Below are positions 55,084 to 64,000 of a DNA stretch of 64,000 nucleotides, piece after piece. The DNA lies in assembly GCA_017311185.1 (NCBI GenBank), contig JAESUZ010005170.1, forward strand, positions 124,001-188,000. Reading direction: 5' to 3'. The DNA is from Proteles cristata cristata (lineage: Eukaryota; Chordata; Mammalia; Carnivora; Hyaenidae). Made by a program: the position numbers and the translations under genes. The notes under the pieces are model-generated. The model was not told the DNA's origin and made no database searches. It saw only the letters and a list, made by a program, of their open reading frames with translations. Within the stretch, counting starts at the first letter, position 1. Each line of letters starts with the position of its first letter.

Positions 55084-55917
55084 AAAACACTATTAACAAC
55101 TGTACACCAACAAATTGGATAACCAAGATGAAATCAACAAATTCCTAGAAACAAAACACTGTATCTGATTCAAGAAAAAAATAGAAAACCTGAAAAGATC
55201 TATAAGCAAAGAGAATGAATTAAATAATTTTGAATGAATTAAAATTTTTTCCGCAGAGAAAAGCTCAGGACCAGATGTCTCCACTGGTGCAAATATTTAA
55301 ACAATTAATATCCATCCTTCTCACAGTTGTCAAAGAGGAGGAAAAAAAAAACCACTTTGGAACTACTTCAACTGATAGCAAAGCCAAAGACACTACTACA
55401 GAGCAATCAATATCCATTATGAATATATAACGTAAAAATCTTCATCAAAATACCAGCAAACCAAAATGAGCAACATATTAAAAGGATTATACACCATGAT
55501 CAAGTGGGATTTATGTCAGGCATGCAAGAGTGGTTCAACATATGAAAACCAATAAATGTAATACACCAATTTAAGAGAACAAAGGGAAAAAGTCACAACT
55601 GTCTGATAAAGGGTATTTGTGGAGCACCCACAGCTAATATCATACTCAACAGCTGAAGATTGAAAGCTTTCTCCCTAAGATGAGGAACAAGACAAGGATG
55701 CCTGCTGTAGCCTTCTATTCAACATGATATTGGGAGCTCCAGACAGAGACATAAGTACAAGAAATAAAACATACCCACACTGGAAAGGAAAAAGCAAAAA
55801 CTTAACTATATTCATAGACAATAGAAAATCCTTAAAAATCCACAAAAATACATTAGACCTAATAAACAAATTCAGCAAAGTTATATGGTGTAAGATAAAT
55901 ACACAAAAATTGTATAT

Positions 55918-56030
55918 GGGTCACCTGGCTGGCTAAGTCAGTAGAGCATGCAACTCTTGATCTCAGGGTTGTGAGTTTGAGTCCCATGTTGGGTGTAGAA
56001 ATTACTTAAAAATAAGATCTTAAAAAAAAA
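55918..56030 (+). mobile_element. Short-form carnivore SINE in L1
   Basis: Flanked by TTGTATATG on both sides; GTGTAGAAATTACTTAAAAA tail. Confidence 0.92.
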
Positions 56031-56108
56031 GTTGTATATGCTAGCAATGAACAACCTGAAAAATAAAACAATTTAATTTACAAGAGCATCAAAAAGAAAA
56101 TACATAAA

Positions 56109-56318
56109 AATTGTTTTAATGTTTGTTTATCTTGATAGAGTGCATGCTAGCCCAAGTGCAGAGAAGGGACAGAAAAAGAGGGAGAGAGAGAATCCCAAGC
56201 AGGTTCCATGCTTACAGCATAGAAGCCGATATGGGGCTTGATCTCACAAACCATGAGATCATGACTTGAGCCAAAATCAAGAGTCAAACACAACCGAATG
56301 AGCCACCCAGGCACCTCT
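56109..56318 (-). mobile_element. Felid SINE, antisense
   Basis: Head end GAGCCACCCAGGCACC; marks the boundary between L1 debris and the gene-proximal unique DNA. Confidence 0.93.
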
Positions 56319-56576
56319 GCTCTTTTCTTTTTAACAGACAATTTATTTTGGCAATTTTATGTAGATGATGGAACAGAACACATTTGTAATACGTCCTGCT
56401 ATTCACAGCATAAATCAGAATGGTCATTAAAGCAAACAAAAAAACCAGCTAATATAAAAAAAGATGTATGGATATTAAGATTAAAAAACAAGCTTTTGAA
56501 AATCTTGAGACACAGGTGCTTAAACAGATCAACTGATTTCCTGAACAGTACACACATGTACAAGGATAAGAATTTG
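56319..56576. other. Unique-looking sequence downstream of CUL4B
   Basis: Not repeat-derived by eye. Has a minus-strand AATAAA at 56343-56348 and could belong to an extended CUL4B 3' UTR. Confidence 0.4.
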
Positions 56577-56790
56577 GGGGGTGCCTGGGTGGCTCAGTCG
56601 GTTAAGTGTCCGACTTCAGCTCAGGTCATGATCTCACAGTTCGTGGGTTCAAGCCCCATGTCGGACTCTGTACTGACAGCTAGCTCAGAGCCTGGAGCCT
56701 GTCTTCAGATTCTGTGACTCCCTCTCTCTGACCCTTTCCTGCTCACGCTGTCTCTCTCTCTCAAAATTAAACATTAAAAAAAAAAAAGAA
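56577..56790 (+). mobile_element. Felid SINE
   Basis: Near-consensus GGCTCAGTCGGTTAAGTGTC; AAGAATTT on both sides. Last SINE before the 3-kb SINE-free stretch. Confidence 0.95.
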
Positions 56791-57324
56791 TTTTCAAGAA
56801 TATGGCTAGACCTCATGTTAATACTGTTCAGGAGATTCACGAACTGGGTTCAAAAGAGCTTCTTGATTCCTGGCTTGGTAAGGTTCCTGAGGGGCATCTT
56901 ACCGTGAGAGTATATGGCCTAGAACTCCCATTAATAGAAAAAGAAGATCAAATGCCATTACTAAAATCCAAAGTATTTAATCTTTCATTTTTCTCTCAAT
57001 GTAAATCTAGTTTTATGCTGATTTATGAAACTCTTAAACTTGTGAGCATTTGAATGAAACCATGTTTATACCTGCACTGGATTTTTCCACAGTACGACAC
57101 TTAAGAATGAATACTCACCTTGAAAATTCCTGGGAATTTGACTCACCCTTTACCAATGCCCTCCTTCACATTCTTATAGCATTATCACCAAACCACCACA
57201 CACATAAAAGAGAGAAAATTTAAAATAACAAAACTGACAAATATGAATATGTTAAGTCTTTAGGAAGATAAGTTATGTGGTTTCATAATTTTCTTACAAT
57301 TCTTGAGTTTTAAAGATCTCCAGA
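56791..57324. other. Unique-looking flank beyond the CUL4B polyadenylation signal
   Basis: Contains an 83-codon plus-strand frame (56802-57053) with no recognised domain. SINE-free like the UTR beside it. Confidence 0.45.
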
Positions 57325-59452
57325 AACTTTTTTTAAATAAAAGTTTTATTGGAGAAAAATAGAACCACCACGTACACAGGGAAAAGAGCACAAAAATTTT
57401 TTAACTGATACAGAACAACTGAAAGTCACAATTATCCAATGTTTTTTGCAATTATTTTTCAATTTCTTAAACAGCTCCCCTCAACTTTTTTTTTAATAGT
57501 CTTGTCAATTTTTCAGTTGAAACAGCATCAAGTTTTCAAACAATTAAGAGCCTCAGGGAAGGGACCAGCTTTCAAGATAACAAAAGTGACACCAAGAGTC
57601 TCCTCCTAACAGGGACCAATTCTACCTAGAAATTCCTTAAGAGTAACTAGGGAGTCTTGTGGAGTAGTCTGTGTATCTCAGAGACCACCAGGGATGAGTC
57701 AGAACACTAACAAAGATGGTCCAGTGTGGAGAGAGGACAAACAACTGCATTTCCTTGTCAGATGAGTTCATGCAAGGAAACCAGGGAGAAGCTGAGAAAA
57801 TATAGGCAATGGCTGCTCAAAAATAATTAGGAAGGCATTCTAAATACCACATACTGTTAACAGTGTGCAAGTTGATGCAATTAGAGAAACAGGCAACTTT
57901 TTAAAATAATAGCTGGTCACAGGTCTTGAGAACTCAAGAAAACAATCAATAGTAGACACAAGTGCCAAACGTCTCCTCGGTTGATGGTTAGGACCTAGGT
58001 ATTCCTAATGGCTCCAAATAGTCAAGGAAATCTGTTGCCAAAAGCATCAAAGCAATTCTCATTTTTAAAAATTTTCTCTTCCTCCAAGATCAATTCTCTT
58101 CAAGGAAAAACAAACAAGAAAAAAAAATCCACAAAAACAAAAAACCAGCTGATGCTACAGAGAAGGCTTTTACTCACATTACCAATTTGAATAACAATAC
58201 TTTTGCTATTTTCTATGTATAAACAATCCTAGGACATTCTACTGAAAAGTAGGTGTCCAGTGGCTGGCTATGAGAACTCTTCAAGAAATTTTGAAAGGAC
58301 TAAGATGAACATAATACAGATTCTTGAATTCCCGACTAGGAGGTATATGGGGAAAATAAAGGAGGACCTTCATATCTAGGTCTTTAGGAACTCAGAAGAA
58401 GGATGAAAGGTTTATTTAGCAACAAAAAGGAGTTGGGGTGCTTCGCAAAAAAACTTTGGTAGAGAAAATAGGAATGCTAAATCCTAGGAAGCCCGTAACA
58501 ATCTAACAATTGGTCCAAGTTAAAGATAAAACTGCCCAAACATTAAAGTCTAAAAGAAGTTGAAAACTAGTTGATGAATTTTTGCTTCTGTAAAAATTTA
58601 CAAAACACATGGGTTTTGGTCTCTTTTGCAATGTTCATATTGTATTCATTTTTAATATGAAGAGTTGGATTTTTTTCTCTCCTACCACAATCATCCAGTA
58701 CAGCTCATGAGCAATTTTCGATTTCAGTTATTTTTATAAGTACCTGTTAATCTGAACAGTAAACTCAGGGCTAAGCCATATACACAACTCCAATAGTCAT
58801 AGATGGAATACCTTAGGATGTGTATATACAAGAGATTTTTTAAGCAACTGTCCCTCTAACTTGAAAACTTATTTCCAAATAATTTTTTTTTAAAACATCC
58901 CCTTCAGTGTAACAGAACATTACTTAGTAAAATATCAATAGCTATAACAACTTATTTTTCTTTTCAAGGGAAATCACAAAACATGTGAACAACCAAGTCC
59001 AGGGTGGTTTTTCTATTTGATAAATACATCCAGAACTCTGTACAGTAAATAAAGTTTGCATGCAGTTTAAGTATCTTTAAATGACATTTTAAGCAAATAA
59101 ACCTTTTGCTTCATAATTATTGGTGTATAAGAACCCCCCCTCTTTTTTTTTAATAGCCTTAGGGACCTCTTCCCCAGTTCCAAAGAGGAATCATGAAGAC
59201 CAGGTACTTTCTTAAGAATTTTCTGCACATCATACTAAATAACATGCAAAGAGTTCAACAACATTCTTCTTAAAGGTTAAGTATTAACTCTTTAAATGGG
59301 CATGTTAACCACTAAAAAAGTCGACCCAACTATTTCCATTACACTGCTTCATTTGGTCATTGGTAGTATAAAAGAAGTCAAATAATATAGGATCAACATG
59401 TTAGTTTATCCACTGCTAATGTATATGATACCAAATACTCAGAGGCCAATGT
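57325..59452 (-). other. CUL4B: CUL4B 3' untranslated region
   Basis: About 2.1 kb of AT-rich, apparently single-copy DNA runs from the stop codon to the first good minus-strand polyadenylation signal. It contains no SINE, L1 or LTR that I can see, although the window averages more than one SINE per kb. That is the expected signature of a transcribed, constrained UTR. It has several A/T-rich tracts typical of regulated 3' UTRs. The extent is inferred; a longer isoform ending near 56340 is possible. Confidence 0.7.
57345..57350 (-). terminator. CUL4B: Candidate CUL4B polyadenylation signal AATAAA
   Basis: Plus-strand TTTATT reads AATAAA on the minus strand, inside CCAATAAAAC. Cleavage would fall roughly 10-25 bases further on, near 57325-57335. 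It is preceded by about 2.1 kb of repeat-free sequence. A second minus-strand AATAAA (56343-56348) lies just before an antisense SINE and could serve a longer isoform. Confidence 0.55.
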
Positions 59453-59641
<189 letters not shown>

Positions 59642-59699
59642 TTAGTCTCCTTACTTTTTTAAAGAGAAAAAAATATAAGGAAAATAAAACCAGATTAAG

Positions 59700-59706
<7 letters not shown>

Positions 59707-59732
<26 letters not shown>
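59707..59732. repeat. (AT)n microsatellite in CUL4B intron
   Basis: About 12 AT units directly following TGTTTTAT. Confidence 0.95.
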
Positions 59733-59784
59733 GCTATCATGTCTTACCATATCATTATATGATACTGTTACCTATTTTAAAGAT

Positions 59785-60011
59785 ATCTTAAAAAAATTTT
59801 TTAATGTTTATTTTTTATTTTTTGATAAAGGGATAGAACGTGAGCAGGAGAGGGGCAGAGAGAGAGAGAGAGGGAAACAGAGAATCTGAAACAGGCTCCC
59901 GGCTCTGAGCTGTCGGCACAGAACCCAACGTGGGACTCAAACTACTAACTGTGAGATCATGACCTGAACTGAAGTCAGACGCTTAACTGGCTGAGCCACC
60001 TAGGAGCCCCA
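59785..60011 (-). mobile_element. CUL4B: Felid SINE in CUL4B intron (same strand as the gene)
   Basis: Head end GAGCCACCTAGGAGCCCC; T-rich tail at the left. Confidence 0.93.
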
Positions 60012-60040
60012 AATGAAGTCTTTTAAGAACCAGTTATTCC

Positions 60041-60219
60041 CAGGGAACCTGGGTGGCTCACTTGATTAAGTGTCCTACTCTCACGGTTCGTGAGTTCAAG
60101 CCCTGTGTCAGGCTCCACATTGTCAACGCAGGACTGGGATTCTCTCTCTCTCCTTCTTCCTCTGCCCCTCCCCTGCTCACATTCTCTCTAAGTAAATAAA
60201 ATATTGAAAAAAAAAAAAA
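60041..60219 (+). mobile_element. CUL4B: Felid SINE in CUL4B intron
   Basis: AAGAACCAGTTATTC / AAGAACCAGCTATTC flank it (60024-60038, 60220-60234); head region shortened. Confidence 0.94.
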
Positions 60220-60671
60220 AAAGAACCAGCTATTCTCTGCAAAACTACAAAAGACCATCTTATCATAGCTTCACATGTGGAATACACTATAGTTTAGAAA
60301 AACAGAATGCTATTTAGTTTTGCCAAGAGAGTTTAAAAAGATTAAGTAGGCCCTAAATTTAGGCAAAAAATAGTTCTTAAAGTCAGGTTGTATTTTTATA
60401 AATTAAGATAAAAAATGTACTGCAGAAAACACTATTTAAAAAAATACTACAACAAATGGTCTGATAAGTGAATTATCATTTAATAATTCAGGTCTCTGTA
60501 TTTCAGGTTTAAGATTTACTTGCTACCTACCATAAACAACTTGGATATTTGAACCCTACTGTGGTTGAAAAATTGAGAAAGCTCATAACTTGTTCTCACG
60601 TTTGCATTCTTAGCTCTTGGATGACAAAACTTCACTGTCTTTTGTATCTAGCCTATAAAAAAGAATATAAT

Positions 60672-60883
60672 CGGGGCGCCTGGGTAGCTCAGTTGGTTAA
60701 GCAACCAACTTCGGTTCAGGTCATGATCTCGCAGTCCATGAGTTCACGCCCTGTGCTGGGTTCTGTGCTAACAGCTCAGTCTGGAGTTTGCTTTTGATTC
60801 TGTGTCTCCCTCTCTTTCTGCCCCTCCCCCACTTGAACACTCTTATCTCTCTCAAAAATAAATAAAACATTAAAAAAAAAAGT
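60672..60883 (+). mobile_element. CUL4B: Felid SINE in CUL4B intron, outer of a pair
   Basis: AAAGAATATAATC before it (60659-60671) and after the whole pair (61128-61140). Confidence 0.94.
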
Positions 60884-60888
60884 TTAAA

Positions 60889-61112
60889 AGGGGCGCCTGG
60901 GTGGCTCAATCGGTTAAGTGTCCAACTTTGGCTCAGGTCATGATCTCACGGTTCGTGGGTTCAAGCCCTGCATTGGGTTCTGTGCTAACAGCTCAGAGCT
61001 TGGAGCCTGTTTCAGATTCTGTGTCTCCTCTCTCTCTGCCCCTCCCCCACTCATGCTCAGTCTCCTTCTGTCTCAAAAATAAAAAAAAACAAAAAAAGTT
61101 CTTAATTAAAAA
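60889..61112 (+). mobile_element. CUL4B: Felid SINE inserted in the tail of the previous copy
   Basis: AAAGTTTAAAAG occurs at about 60879-60890 and 61115-61126. Near-consensus copy. Confidence 0.93.
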
Positions 61113-61384
61113 TTAAAAGTTTAAAAGAAAGAATATAATCTTGCTAATAGTTTTTTTTTCAGATTGCATAAAATTACCACTTGACTTGAGAAGGCTAAGG
61201 AGGGAAAATGGTCTGTTGGGGCAGCCAAAAACCAGTATTTTTATAGAAATCCTTTAACTGCCATAGCACCAGTGATCTCTTTGGCTGGAGGTGAAATGGT
61301 TGTAAAACAGAGCATAAGGGTAAGAGTGTGGTAATGAGAAGGCAGTATTAGATTTGGAGAAGAGAGAAAGCCTGATTATTAGCA

Positions 61385-61580
61385 TAAATAGCTAATGAGC
61401 ACTCATAATATGCCAGGCCCAATGCCAAGTTTTGTACATATATTCTATCTCATTTAAGCCTTACAATAAACCTCCAAGTATTATTATTATCACCATTTTA
61501 CAAAACAAGGTGAAATCATTTACCTAAGCCCAAAACTCATGAGAACTTCAAGAGCCAAGAGTTTAACCAAACTCGGTATA
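61385..61580 (-). mobile_element. CUL4B: MIR in CUL4B intron
   Basis: The plus strand has GAGCACTCATAATATGCCAG, CTATCTCATTTAAGCCTTAC and TATTATCACCATTTTACAAA, the inverted MIR 3' half. Same strand as the gene. Confidence 0.82.
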
Positions 61581-61674
61581 TACTTTCAGGTATATGAAAA
61601 AACAAAGGGTTTTTTTGTGGGGGGAATCATATATATATGAGGAGAAATTAATCTATGTTTTTATGATTTGTGTC

Positions 61675-61830
61675 TACACCTGGGTAGCTCAGTTGGTTAA
61701 GGATCTGACTCGTGGTTTAGGCTGAGGTCATGATCTCAGTTTGTGAGTTGAGCCTCACGTTGGGCTCCACACTGACAGTGTGGAGTCTGCTTGGGATTCT
61801 CTCTCCCTCTCTCAAAATAAATAAACTTAA
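61675..61830 (+). mobile_element. CUL4B: Felid SINE in CUL4B intron, shortened
   Basis: GATTTGTGTCT on both sides (61664-61674, 61831-61841). Ends about 75 bases from the splice donor of the 61906-62058 exon. Confidence 0.94.
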
Positions 61831-61881
61831 AGATTTGTGTCTGAAAATCTAATGTGTTCTCTTTTCTATATAACAAGCTCA

Positions 61882-64000
<2,119 letters not shown>

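Larger units (their letters stand above)
54572..56108 (+). mobile_element. Older L1 ORF2 fragment with SINEs
   Basis: Endonuclease-region phrases (TACAAGAGACCCACTTTAGA) then reverse-transcriptase region (CACCATGATCAAGTGGGATT, GAACAAGACAAGGATGCCTG). More diverged than the 46-53 kb L1. Interrupted by SINEs at 54878-55083 and 55918-56030. No intact frame. Confidence 0.85.

Noticed and set aside
56802..57053. 83-codon plus-strand frame near the CUL4B 3' end
   Set aside because: No recognised domain, no visible promoter or splice context, and such lengths arise by chance in 64 kb.

Overview
The window is mammalian nuclear DNA, almost certainly from a cat-family carnivore (Felidae). The commonest element, about 79 copies, is the tRNA-Lys-derived carnivore SINE in its felid form: a head reading GGGGCGCCTGGGTGGCTCAG, a TC-rich middle and an A-rich tail. 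L1, L2, MIR, MaLR and hAT relics complete a standard eutherian background. There is no bacterial-style gene organisation, and no rRNA, functional tRNA or CRISPR array was seen.

The only protein-coding gene recognised is the 3' end of CUL4B (cullin-4B, scaffold of CRL4 ubiquitin ligases). It lies on the minus strand at the right edge: three coding exons (63580-63752, 61906-62058, 59453-59548), the stop codon, and a roughly 2.1 kb 3' UTR ending at a polyadenylation signal near 57345. Paralogue-specific residues fit CUL4B rather than CUL4A. CUL4B is X-linked in placental mammals, so the window is probably from the X chromosome. In human the next gene downstream is LAMP2, which should lie to the left. 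No LAMP2 exon was recognised, so positions 1-57325 read as intergenic.

Layout: 1-13 kb holds old repeats (MIR, L2, MER5-like, MLT1, an ancient LTR pair) with felid SINEs scattered through them. 13.18-13.62 kb is a CpG-rich patch, the only promoter-like DNA in the intergenic part. 14-37 kb is SINE-dense, with several old L1 fragments broken up by SINEs. 37.9-46.3 kb is a decayed endogenous retrovirus complex with four LTR segments of one family. 46.3-53.4 kb is a nearly full-length but dead sense-strand L1, itself hit by a solo LTR, two SINEs and a tiny L1 3' tip. 53.4-56.3 kb is an older L1 fragment with SINEs. 56.8-59.8 kb lacks SINEs and is mostly CUL4B 3' UTR. 59.8-64 kb is CUL4B exons and introns.

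No previously undescribed functional system could be supported. What rewards a second look is the record of insertion history: target-site duplications can be read directly for many elements, and several sites were hit two or three times in succession.
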